A stretch of 6,942 nt of DNA from Victivallales bacterium (GTDB taxonomy: Bacteria; Verrucomicrobiota; Lentisphaeria; Victivallales; JAADHT01). The stretch covers positions 1 through 6,942 of the forward strand of contig JAFGFR010000075.1 in NCBI GenBank assembly GCA_016930955.1, written 5' to 3'. Shown here piece by piece: positions 1 through 6,020 of the stretch (positions within the stretch are counted from its first letter, which is position 1; every line of letters begins with the position of its first letter). The position numbers and the translations under genes are program-made. The notes below the pieces were generated by a model. The model did not search any database, had not been told where the DNA came from, and was given only the letters and a program-made list of their open reading frames with translations.

Positions 1-167
1 CCTGTGCGGTTTCCGGGGGGATTTTCAAGGGCGGGGAGGATATATGCGGGCCCCTTGAGAACTTTTTCCCGGTGGACCTGTTCATCCCGGGCTGTCCGCC
101 GCACCCCGCGACAATCCTAGACGGGCTTCTGAGGCTTGTCGGCAGAATCAGCGAGTCTCCTGATTAA
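1..167 (+). CDS. NuoB-like / group 4 [NiFe]-hydrogenase small subunit, C-terminal fragment
   Basis: Frame 3 is open from the window edge to TAA at 165-167 and gives the last 54 residues of an iron-sulfur subunit. The fragment begins with Cys in CAVSGGIF and continues to PVDLFIPGCPPHP followed by ILDGLLRLVGRI. In the NADH:quinone oxidoreductase 20 kDa / hydrogenase small-subunit family, these two cysteines are the last ligands of the 4Fe-4S cluster nearest the active site (N2 in complex I, proximal cluster in hydrogenases). The short stretch between them, with CGPLENFF, looks to me more like membrane-bound group 4 hydrogenases (Ech, Mbh, CooL types) than respiratory NuoB, but this is judged from memory of the family. 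The N-terminal part with the CxxC-type ligands lies outside the window. No downstream gene on the same strand follows closely, so it probably ends its operon. Family assignment is firm; the subtype is not. Confidence 0.85.
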   Translation, partial: CAVSGGIFKGGEDICGPLENFFPVDLFIPGCPPHPATILDGLLRLVGRISESPD

Positions 168-421
168 CCAAAATCCCTCCCGCGATTAGCCCAAATTCCG
201 CGCCTTGAAAAATGACTTTGCTGATCATCAACGACTTACGACGATTAGGCACTACATTCGCCCTAATCTTTCCACTTGCTGACCATCTCGGTGAGAGATA
301 AGTTAGCCTTAACGCTTTGTATGCAAATATGTTAACTGTCATTTTTGAGATTTAACTGCACTAGCTCGCTAATGAAACCAATCAGTTCAGGATCCAGGGT
401 TCCGTTCCATGCTTGGGATCT
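168..421. other. Intergenic stretch, no gene seen
   Basis: This spacer separates the oxidoreductase end (+) from the end of the regulator gene (-), so the genes on either side converge. It is visibly richer in A and T than the coding DNA around it. The only clear structure is a 7-bp inverted repeat, GATTAGG at 243-249 and CCTAATC at 262-268, with a 12-nt loop and only a short T stretch afterwards. It could be a weak terminator for the + strand operon but lies about 75 nt after the stop codon. An open frame on the minus strand (342-148) has no ribosome binding site and overlaps the oxidoreductase gene, so I do not call it. Confidence 0.5.
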
Positions 422-769
422 TCAAGAGCCTTTCGACTCTTTCCGTGCCGCAAACCGCGCGAACTCCAACAAAGTCTCGCGACTGCTGTAAGGGAGGGAC
501 ATGTAGATGTCCCGCAGCTCGTCCAGCCCGGGATCAGCATTGACCTTGGGGTAGTCCTCGTCGTAAAACAATGAAAGCCTGATGCCGTTTTGCTTAAGAC
601 ACTCAAACAGTTTCCTTCTCGCCACAGACCCGGGAGCCCTGCGGCTGATCTTCCAGTTGGAGACACACTGCTGCGTCACGCCGCAATACTCAGCCAGCTC
701 CTTCTGTGAAATGATAAGCTCCTCAAGAACAAAATCCACGACCTTGGGCCAAATCACTTTGGGTTTCAT
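422..769 (-). CDS. Small helix-turn-helix (XRE/Cro-like) transcriptional regulator
   Basis: The gene encodes 115 residues. Residues 21-39 read SQKELAEYCGVTQQCVSNW, which fits the helix-turn-helix of the XRE/Cro family: first helix QKELAEYCG, turn at Val31-Thr32, recognition helix QQCVSNWK, then a basic stretch with RR at 43-44 and ARRKLFECL. The part from about residue 60 onward, rich in acidic and Tyr residues (YDEDYPK), is not a domain I recognise and may mediate dimerisation or ligand sensing. The start is well supported by GGAGG at 776-780, six bases before ATG. The gene is divergent from the secreted-protein gene at 1158, and a perfect TATAAT promoter faces it across a leader of about 220 nt. 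Autoregulation and control of the divergent neighbour are likely by analogy but not shown. Lambda-type phage repressors usually have a larger C-terminal domain, so this looks like a simple local regulator. Confidence 0.85.
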   Translation of the reverse strand: MKPKVIWPKVVDFVLEELIISQKELAEYCGVTQQCVSNWKISRRAPGSVARRKLFECLKQNGIRLSLFYDEDYPKVNADPGLDELRDIYMSLPYSSRETLLEFARFAARKESKGS

Positions 770-989
770 CTCTTACCTCCATTTGCCTTTTGAAAATCAA
801 AGACCCCTTCTCCGGCATGACATTCGCGACTAAAGGATCTGCCGCCCATAGGGTTGGGGCGAAGGCACAGCATACGCCACAGCGAGACAGCACACGCGGA
901 CTGCTACGGGTACGGGTATGCACCAGCCACTTTGCCGCACCGTTTGCCGCGCCTGCGCTCCCAACGCGATTCACGCGAAGTTTTGCCGC
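770..989 (-). other. Predicted long 5' leader of the regulator mRNA
   Basis: If the promoter at 996-1024 is the one used, transcription starts near 989 and leaves about 220 untranslated bases before the regulator's ATG. The stretch is GC-rich and contains small inverted repeats, including GCATAC (plus strand about 872-877) facing GTATGC (about 915-920), and a short tandem TACGGG repeat near 905-917. Apart from the Shine-Dalgarno site at its end I see no gene and no riboswitch class I recognise. Confidence 0.3.
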
Positions 990-995
990 TGACTC

Positions 996-1024
996 ATTAT
1001 ATCAAATTTTCGAGCAAAAGTAAA
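996..1024 (-). promoter_or_regulatory. Sigma70-like promoter for the HTH regulator
   Basis: On the minus strand a perfect -10 box TATAAT (plus 996-1001) lies 17 bases from a -35 box TTTACT (plus 1019-1024), which matches TTGACA at four of six positions. It points to the regulator gene at 769, with a start site predicted near 989. It is back to back with the + strand promoter at 1075-1103. Confidence 0.55.
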
Positions 1025-1044
1025 GACATATGGGAAAAATATCC

Positions 1045-1052
1045 GATTAATC
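1045..1052. promoter_or_regulatory. Palindrome GATTAATC between divergent promoters
   Basis: A perfect 8-bp palindrome sits midway between the two divergent -35 boxes (1024 and 1075). Its position suits an operator for the adjacent HTH regulator, which would contact both promoters. An 8-bp palindrome in AT-rich DNA can also occur by chance. Confidence 0.25.
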
Positions 1053-1074
1053 TGAAATACGCCAACTTTTTCGT

Positions 1075-1103
1075 TTGCAATATGACTGCAAGGCATGTAT
1101 ATT
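1075..1103 (+). promoter_or_regulatory. Sigma70-like promoter of the secreted-protein gene, with inverted repeat
   Basis: The -35 box TTGCAA (1075-1080) is followed after exactly 17 bases by the -10 box TATATT (1098-1103), five of six to consensus. This gives a start near 1110 and a leader of about 48 nt to ATG 1158. The promoter is framed by an inverted repeat: GCAATAT at 1077-1083 faces ATATTGC at 1099-1105, and the arms extend outward as TTT and AAA with one unpaired C. A dimeric repressor bound there would cover the promoter. Confidence 0.6.
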
Positions 1104-1157
1104 GCCAAAGTTAGGTGAATGTAAAATTTGGTGGTTCAAGGAAAGGGTGTTTTCAAA

Positions 1158-1721
1158 ATGAAAAAGCTCACGTTGGTTATTTCGGTCGTGCTGATGATGT
1201 CTTACGCAAATGTGGCCTCTGCCCAAGTCAGGGCTGGAGAGACGATTCTACTGTATATCCCGAACAGGCTGATGGACTTCGCGGACATGTTCTCGGTAAC
1301 ACTTGGCTTTGGTCCCGCGATAGGCATTGAAGGACAAGTCACGGAGAGCCTGTCTCTCGGCGGAGATGTCGGCCCGACAGCGCAGATGATCAAAGGCATC
1401 AACCGTCAATACGGCTTCGCTGTTCAAAATGGCTGGAATGCGTCGTTCCTGATGATATCTGCCGAGGAAAGGGACCGCAGCCAATCCATCGGCTCCGCGA
1501 AGGACTATTACTATTACTCCACCGGAGTGCCCTCGATGGACAAGATTCCCTACGACCCGCACAAGGGGACGAAAGACTTCTGGGCAGTCGGCGGCAAACT
1601 CAAGGCACTGATAGATGCCCAGTTTTATCTTCATCCGATCGAGATTGCGGATTTTGTGCTTGGCTGGCTCTTCATCGACATAAGGGACGACGACAAGACA
1701 CCCGACGAGATCAAGAGGTAG
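1158..1721 (+). CDS. Secreted protein of unknown function
   Basis: I chose ATG 1158, giving 187 residues, over TTG 1128 in the same frame. From ATG the protein begins with a textbook signal peptide: Lys2-Lys3, a hydrophobic core LTLVISVVLMMS, then ASA before Gln23 as the likely signal peptidase I site. A GGAAAGGG purine stretch precedes it. There is no lipobox cysteine, so it should be periplasmic or outer-membrane associated. The mature part alternates short hydrophobic and polar runs (for example VTLGFGPAIGIEGQV and SLSLGGDVGP), as in beta-rich envelope proteins. It also has a YYYY run at about residue 117 and ends in a hydrophobic HPIEIADFVLGWLFIDIRDDD block. The NRLMDFADMF start and HPIEIADF...FIDI end resemble an unnamed family I recall from uncultured bacteria, but I cannot name a domain. 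The gene has its own promoter and a strong terminator, so it is probably expressed as a single-gene unit. Confidence 0.8.
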   Translation: MKKLTLVISVVLMMSYANVASAQVRAGETILLYIPNRLMDFADMFSVTLGFGPAIGIEGQVTESLSLGGDVGPTAQMIKGINRQYGFAVQNGWNASFLMISAEERDRSQSIGSAKDYYYYSTGVPSMDKIPYDPHKGTKDFWAVGGKLKALIDAQFYLHPIEIADFVLGWLFIDIRDDDKTPDEIKR

Positions 1722-1743
1722 GTGAACCGGGGAATGTTTCATA

Positions 1744-1768
1744 GGCACCCCAGAGGTGCCTTTTTTTT
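1744..1768 (+). terminator. Rho-independent terminator after the secreted-protein gene
   Basis: A perfect 6-bp stem, GGCACC at 1744-1749 and GGTGCC at 1755-1760, has a 5-base loop and is followed directly by eight T residues (1761-1768). It starts 22 bases after the TAG stop at 1719-1721. The flanks GGGGAA (1729-1734) and TTCCCC (1767-1772) could form an outer helix around it. Confidence 0.9.
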
Positions 1769-1786
1769 CCCCGTGAAGCCAGTGCC

Positions 1787-1792
1787 GGGGAG
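1787..1792 (+). promoter_or_regulatory. Shine-Dalgarno site that decides the start of the membrane protein gene
   Basis: GGGGAG lies five bases before ATG 1798. The alternative in-frame GTG at 1792 would overlap this site, so ATG 1798 is the better start. CGGGG at 1786-1790 is also complementary to CCCCG at 1769-1773 and could be hidden in a hairpin. Confidence 0.6.
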
Positions 1793-1797
1793 TGCGC

Positions 1798-2427
1798 ATG
1801 ACGGGGAAATTCCTTGAGAAATACAAGAGTCCGCTGCTGATCGTTGATCTGGCTGCGCTAGTCTCCCTGTCTGTCTTCATGCGCTCCCAGCTTAATAAAA
1901 GCGGCATTGGCCCAGCCCTGTTGGCCCTCACCGCATTCGCCCTGTTTGTCTTCTTCCTTTTCGTCTTCGCCAAGATCGTGTCGCCTGTCCTTTCGGGCTA
2001 TCTCGCCGAAAATATCGCCAGGAACATCGTCCTGCCCCATATCAGCGCAGAAGCTTGCATGCCTGAACATTCCGGGATACAGGCAAAAATCACAAGAGGG
2101 GAGCTCGATTCCGCCATCGCGGACCTGAAGAAGGCTCTGCTGGAAAATCCTTCAGACGAAAAGGCGGTGGAACTCATGTGCGAGATACTTGCGGACCATA
2201 AGAAAGACTATATGCATGCTCTGGGCTTGCTCGTCGGCCATCTGAGAAAAGAGCTCCGCAAGGACTCCGATCTGCTGTTTGTGATGAGGCTTGCAGATAT
2301 CTATCTTGACTGCGGCTTCGATGATAAGGCACGGTCGCTCATGCAGGCCGAGATCGAAAGAAAGGGCTATACTGAGAAAGCCAGACAAACCATCGGCAGA
2401 AGGCTCGAAGGGCTTAGAGGGACATAA
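1798..2427 (+). CDS. Membrane-anchored protein with TPR-like C-terminal region
   Basis: The product has 209 residues from ATG 1798. Two hydrophobic segments open it: about residues 12-28 (PLLIVDLAALVSLSVFM, with one Asp) and about 39-58 (PALLALTAFALFVFFLFVFA). A conserved-looking amphipathic stretch follows, then helical hairpins from about residue 93 to the end. The segment RGELDSAIADLKKALLENPSDEKAVELMCEIL fits the tetratricopeptide pattern (small residue, A/L spacing, NP turn); at least one more helical pair follows near HALGLLVGHLRKEL and LADIYLDCGFDDKARSLM. The tail is probably cytoplasmic, although topology is not certain. TPR domains bind other proteins, so it may be an assembly factor or scaffold. 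The layout recalls LapB/YciM-like heat-shock TPR proteins, but those are larger and carry a rubredoxin-type metal site that is absent here. It starts only 29 bases after the upstream terminator and shows no promoter of its own in that gap. Confidence 0.8.
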   Translation: MTGKFLEKYKSPLLIVDLAALVSLSVFMRSQLNKSGIGPALLALTAFALFVFFLFVFAKIVSPVLSGYLAENIARNIVLPHISAEACMPEHSGIQAKITRGELDSAIADLKKALLENPSDEKAVELMCEILADHKKDYMHALGLLVGHLRKELRKDSDLLFVMRLADIYLDCGFDDKARSLMQAEIERKGYTEKARQTIGRRLEGLRGT

Positions 2428-2433
2428 CTCCAT

Positions 2434-2492
2434 GGTCTCCCGCCGACGATATGAGGCCGGGAGAACCAACTCGTTCGGATTCGTTTTTTTTT
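2434..2492 (+). terminator. Possible terminator: imperfect hairpin plus T run
   Basis: CTCCCG at 2437-2442 pairs with CGGGAG at 2458-2463, and GGT (2434-2436) pairs with ACC (2465-2467) past a bulged A. A run of nine T residues comes at 2484-2492, but 16 bases after the stem, which is too far for a classic intrinsic terminator. It lies just after the stop of the TPR-like membrane protein. Confidence 0.3.
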
Positions 2493-2499
2493 ACCACAG

Positions 2500-2520
2500 G
2501 GTTCACGGTTCACGGTTCCC
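2500..2520. repeat. Short tandem repeat GGTTCAC x3 (last unit variant)
   Basis: Three back-to-back 7-base units occupy this stretch: GGTTCAC, GGTTCAC and GGTTCCC. A fourth GGTTCAC is found at 2585-2591. The perfect palindrome GCCTTAAGGC lies between them at 2545-2554. The array sits in the non-coding spacer between convergent genes. Confidence 0.75.
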
Positions 2521-2600
2521 GGCTTTGCCAAGGTTTCCGTCTTCGCCTTAAGGCTACGCCGTGACAAGACGCCGCGGCAGGCACGGTTCACGGGGCGTAG

Positions 2601-2666
2601 CGTGGGCCGGGGTCGTCACGCCCCCGGCATTCCTGCACGGCAGGGGCGGGACGACCCTGCCACACG
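2601..2666. repeat. Long imperfect palindrome between convergent genes
   Basis: GGGTCGTC-A-CGCCCC at 2610-2624 faces GGGGCG-G-GACGACCC at 2643-2657, pairing 14 of 15 bases around an 18-base centre. Pairing continues outward, with GGC at 2605-2607 against GCC at 2659-2661 and CGTG at 2601-2604 against CACG at 2663-2666. Two alternative hairpins share the same bases: GCCGGGG (2606-2612) with CCCCGGC (2622-2628), and GGCAGGG (2639-2645) with CCCTGCC (2655-2661). No T run follows on either strand. It may act as a bidirectional transcription or mRNA-protecting hairpin, or be a copy of a dispersed palindromic repeat (REP-like). Confidence 0.65.
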
Positions 2667-2691
2667 GAAGACGGATTCTCAGGTTTCGAAC

Positions 2692-3624
2692 CTAGGATGC
2701 CTCACGCTGAGTCAGACCCATGAACACGTTCTCAAGATTGGCCTCGTTCTCGGCGAACCATCTGACGACAACGCCATGCTTGACCAGCAAACCAAGCACT
2801 CCGCTGATCTGGTTCCTCGTGCCGTTGAAGTTGAATGACAGCTGTTTGGCATCAATTTTAGTGACGCTTTCGACTCCCTCGATTCTCTTGAGCAGCTTCT
2901 CTGCCTGCATGACATCGGAGTCCACCGTGACTTCCACAACAAGTTTCTCCTGCAACTGCCTCCCGATCTCTCTGACCGAGCCCTGGACGAGCAGCTTGCC
3001 CTTGAAAATGATCCCCACCCGGTCACATACAGACGAGAGCTCTGGAAGTATATGACTCGAAAGAAGTATGGTCTTGCCAATGGACTTGAGTCTGCCGATG
3101 GTCATCCTCATCTCTATCCGGGCATTCGGGTCCAACCCCCCCGCAGGCTCGTCAAGAATCAAAATGGAGGGGTCGTGAATCAGGGTCTTCGCAAGCCCAA
3201 TACGCTGCCTCATGCCCCTTGAGAGCGATGTCATCTGGTAGTCAATCATCTCCTTCGCATTTGTGATCTCCAGCACCTCCTCGATACGCGACTTCCGTTT
3301 TTTAGGGGGAATCTTGAAGGCGGCGCCATAGAAGTCAAGAAACTCCCACACGCTCATCTGCTCATATACACCGGTGATGTCCGGCATGTAGCCGATTTTC
3401 TTCTTGATGATCGAGATGTTTTTGGGCAATACCTCAGTCCCGTCTATGAAGGCCTTGCCGCTGTCAGGCTTGAGCAGCCCGCAAAGCAGCTTGATAGTTG
3501 TGGTCTTGCCCGCCCCGTTCGGTCCAACAAAACCATATATCGTGCTCTTCTCAACATCGAGGTCAAGATCGAAAACCCCTCGGTCGTTGGAGAACCTCTT
3601 GCTAAGCTTTTTGGTTATTATCAT
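2692..3624 (-). CDS. ABC transporter ATP-binding protein (ABC-2/CcmA-type)
   Basis: This 310-residue cytoplasmic ATPase has all core ABC motifs: Walker A GPNGAGKTT (34-42), signature SLSRGMRQR (133-141), Walker B ILILDEP with Asp158 and Glu159, D-loop GGLDP (162-166) and the switch histidine in SSH (His191). The usual Q-loop glutamine position reads IGYMPD with Asp82. The signature has Arg where LSGGQ has its first Gly, a variation common in ABC-2/drug-efflux type ATPases of the GYMPD class. Residues from about 225 form a C-terminal extension ending NLENVFMGLTQREA, like the C-terminal domain of many ABC-2 ATPases. GAGGAG at 3632-3637, seven bases before ATG, sits just past the stop of the upstream 787-residue gene, 15 bases away, so the two are very likely co-transcribed and coupled. 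Such ATPases drive a separate permease, but none is adjacent: downstream there is only the repeat-filled spacer. Substrate and direction of transport cannot be told. Confidence 0.95.
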   Translation of the reverse strand: MIITKKLSKRFSNDRGVFDLDLDVEKSTIYGFVGPNGAGKTTTIKLLCGLLKPDSGKAFIDGTEVLPKNISIIKKKIGYMPDITGVYEQMSVWEFLDFYGAAFKIPPKKRKSRIEEVLEITNAKEMIDYQMTSLSRGMRQRIGLAKTLIHDPSILILDEPAGGLDPNARIEMRMTIGRLKSIGKTILLSSHILPELSSVCDRVGIIFKGKLLVQGSVREIGRQLQEKLVVEVTVDSDVMQAEKLLKRIEGVESVTKIDAKQLSFNFNGTRNQISGVLGLLVKHGVVVRWFAENEANLENVFMGLTQREAS

Positions 3625-3639
3625 TCACAGGCTCCTCGA

Positions 3640-6003
3640 TTAGAATTCAAACGACGCGATATTTTCAGGCATTGACCCCGAGACCGAGATGTCAAAGCTA
3701 TCCATTGTCCATGTGTTGGCCCTGAGCGCCTCGCCTATGGGGAGGTTAGTCCTTTTCAACCCGACCTTGACGTTGATGAACCCGGTCCCGTTGCGGATAA
3801 AGTCGCCGACATCGCTGAAGACGTACTTGCCATCCTCAAGCTTCCCTGCCTTCTCGCCATCCGCATGGAACTTGTTCTCAAGCAGTGAACCCTTCATAAG
3901 AACCGGAGTTAAAGACACATTGGCGCCCTCGTTGAGCACTTTCATCTCAACCACAACGCGCTCGGCCTTCAGACTCATAAAGACCGGTGGAAGCTGGAAG
4001 CGGACGATGTAATCAGAATCCGAGCGGGCAAGCAAACCCCTCTTGAAAGCGTTGCCCAACATAATCATCCTCGTGGAAGTGTCGCCTGCTGAGATCAGGA
4101 TCGACTGCGGCGGGACAGTCAGGAAGCGGCCGGAAGCCCGCTCCCTCAAAGGGATGATGCTCAGTCTTTTCCCGTTGGATATCACATCTCCAGGCAGAAG
4201 GACATTGTTCTCTTGGGAATTCTCGACCAGCATCAGGAAGGGCGACCCACGTCTCCAGGCCTCCTTGACACAGCGTTGGACAGCAAGCAGGGTGGCGTCG
4301 GACGAGGGAGCCTTTGATGTTGGTGAAAGGATGATCTCCCCCGCTGATATATCGAGCGGGACTACACCGTTGGGAAACTGCAACCATGCATTGTCAGGAT
4401 TGAAAGCATCAGGCAGCTTCCATGAGGCAAATTTGAACCCGTCCTTTTCATAAGACAGTTCCGGAAGGACGAAATATTCGTCGGGCAAGGAGTTGTAGGA
4501 CGCGTAGAACTGCCTTGACCCGTGGGAGTTCAGCGACATGTCCTTGATCCGACTCACCCCCTCCGCGGTGTATACCTCCGTCGGCGGAGTGAAGGCCGAG
4601 CCAGTGGAGAAAGGTGACTCTCCAGCTTTCTGATACATTGCCATGATGTTGTCAGGCGGGGGGATGCAGGAAAGCAGCGCACTCTTTATCTTCGTGCCGA
4701 CGGAAAGCTTCCCGTCAGAAGTCGAGAATATCCCGTACAATCCATCGCCGGGCGATGAAGACGGCCCGTAGACCGTGGTCTCGATGAAAGACAGAAAAAT
4801 GCCTTTCTCCTCCGAGTGCCCGGCGGCAGCAGCCTTCAGGATGTATGCTGTAAGCGCTATTGTAGCAAAGGCGGTGGTGAACCATGCAATACCGGTACGC
4901 CTGAAGTAAATCCCGAGCCCTATAGGCAGTGCAACAAGGACAAAATAAACCAGAAAGATTTTTCTCAGAGCCTCAATGCCTGGCACGACGAATCCCGCCA
5001 TCTCGTCCAGCGCCGGAACAGCCTCGGAAAGCTCCACAACAACCTTCGGGACATAAACCGAGGCCTCGAAGATATCCGGCCAGTTCGCCCCGAGAGAGTC
5101 GGCAGTAAGCGGGAGAGCCGAGAACCTCGAGGTGCCAAGGCCAAACTTCTTCCACCTGAAAACCGGGATACCTCTTTCTTCCAAAATAGTCACACCTTCT
5201 CCCAAAGGCAGCGCCTCGAGGAAAGATACCTCATGGCAGAACGTGGAGAAGTCAGGGTAGATGGCGCTCAGGCTTTCCAGCCCCGATATTCGACGGAACC
5301 TCAGCGGGACGACCGGAAGAAGCTCAGCCAGAGGGGTGTAGTATGCCTCAGCAGCCCCCTCGGGATCCGCGAACAACAAGTGCCCACCCTGACAGACATA
5401 GTCCAGGATCGCCTGGAACGCCTCAGGGGAATACCTCGAGAAATCAGGCCTGAGCACCACGACACAGGCACTTTTCTTGAGCAGCTCCCATGTCCCGGGA
5501 GGATCCTTAGCAGAAAAACTCGTCGTGTAGTAGGCCCCCTTGAACCTGGGGAGCATGGAGAAGGCACCCAACGAGACATCATCATGGTCGTTCAGGATCG
5601 TTATGTATTGCGAGTCACCTGCAATTATGCTGACCATGAATGAGTCCGAACGCGTGTTCTGGATGCCGTCGACAAATGATTCCAGGCGGTACTCCTCGCT
5701 GTCCTCCGACATCACCTGAGATGAAAAATTGACTGTAGTCATGGCAGGCACATGCACATTCTCGGTGAAAACATTCTTGTGCCCTATCGCCCCGCGATAG
5801 GAATCAACAAAGCGCACCTCAACGTCACAGGCAACCGGATCAGGATTCACAACACGGAATTTCAGGTTCGCCCAGGAAAAACGCTTTATCCTGGGAGAAA
5901 AGCCATACCTCAGGCCGCCACGGTCAACCTCAGGCCTGGCTTGAAGCAAAAAACCCGAGACCAACAAAGTAACAGCAAGACATATCAGACGTGAATTCAT
6001 CAT
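3640..6003 (-). CDS. Large envelope protein with signal peptide, GATase-like domain and two TM helices
   Basis: The protein has 787 residues. Residues 1-22 look like a signal peptide (MMNSRLICLAVTLLVSGFLLQA). Residues 25-125 are beta-rich and Ig-like. Residues about 130-310 look like a class I glutamine-amidotransferase-like (Rossmann/flavodoxin) fold: CVVVLRPDFSRYSPEAFQAI, then YVCQGGHLLFADPEG and later KFGLGTSRFSALPL. The catalytic Cys-His-Glu set is not apparent, so it is probably structural or binding. Two TM helices follow, about 347-366 and 373-393, with FRR in the short loop, predicted to be cytoplasmic. The remaining 390 residues should be extracytoplasmic, mostly beta-rich, and match no domain I know. 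Similar architectures occur beside MoxR/DUF58 loci and Gld-type ABC exporters, and it may partner the ATPase downstream. Start: ATG 6003 or ATG 6000; the only Shine-Dalgarno (AGGA, 6016-6019) is 12 bases away, and the 17-base gap from HPr suggests coupling. Orthology is unproven. Confidence 0.85.
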   Translation of the reverse strand: MMNSRLICLAVTLLVSGFLLQARPEVDRGGLRYGFSPRIKRFSWANLKFRVVNPDPVACDVEVRFVDSYRGAIGHKNVFTENVHVPAMTTVNFSSQVMSEDSEEYRLESFVDGIQNTRSDSFMVSIIAGDSQYITILNDHDDVSLGAFSMLPRFKGAYYTTSFSAKDPPGTWELLKKSACVVVLRPDFSRYSPEAFQAILDYVCQGGHLLFADPEGAAEAYYTPLAELLPVVPLRFRRISGLESLSAIYPDFSTFCHEVSFLEALPLGEGVTILEERGIPVFRWKKFGLGTSRFSALPLTADSLGANWPDIFEASVYVPKVVVELSEAVPALDEMAGFVVPGIEALRKIFLVYFVLVALPIGLGIYFRRTGIAWFTTAFATIALTAYILKAAAAGHSEEKGIFLSFIETTVYGPSSSPGDGLYGIFSTSDGKLSVGTKIKSALLSCIPPPDNIMAMYQKAGESPFSTGSAFTPPTEVYTAEGVSRIKDMSLNSHGSRQFYASYNSLPDEYFVLPELSYEKDGFKFASWKLPDAFNPDNAWLQFPNGVVPLDISAGEIILSPTSKAPSSDATLLAVQRCVKEAWRRGSPFLMLVENSQENNVLLPGDVISNGKRLSIIPLRERASGRFLTVPPQSILISAGDTSTRMIMLGNAFKRGLLARSDSDYIVRFQLPPVFMSLKAERVVVEMKVLNEGANVSLTPVLMKGSLLENKFHADGEKAGKLEDGKYVFSDVGDFIRNGTGFINVKVGLKRTNLPIGEALRANTWTMDSFDISVSGSMPENIASFEF

Positions 6004-6020
6004 TCTACATGCACATCCTG

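Noticed and set aside
148..342. 64-residue open frame on the minus strand
   Set aside because: No ribosome binding site, overlaps the end of the oxidoreductase gene, and the protein looks like translated non-coding DNA.
1128..1157. TTG 1128 as the start of the secreted protein
   Set aside because: It would add ten residues ahead of the natural Lys-Lys start of the signal peptide and would put the purine-rich ribosome binding site inside the coding region.
1248..1973. 241-residue minus-strand open frame across two + genes
   Set aside because: It is antisense to a signal-peptide gene, a perfect terminator and a membrane protein start; the composition is rich in Arg and Pro as expected for a shadow frame.
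2500..2520. GGTTCAC repeats as a CRISPR array or iterons
   Set aside because: Units are 7 bases with no spacers, and no cas, rep or partition gene is present.
2428..2691. Insertion sequence remnant
   Set aside because: Palindromes are present, but I see no transposase fragment and no target-site duplication that I can support.
2681..2693. AGGTT-TCG-AACCT hairpin as terminator of the ABC operon
   Set aside because: It overlaps the stop codon, has only a 5-bp stem and lacks a U run after it.
4816..5643. 275-residue plus-strand open frame inside the large envelope protein gene
   Set aside because: The minus-strand frame has a signal peptide, TM helices and operon context; the plus frame is charged, low-quality sequence without a start signal.
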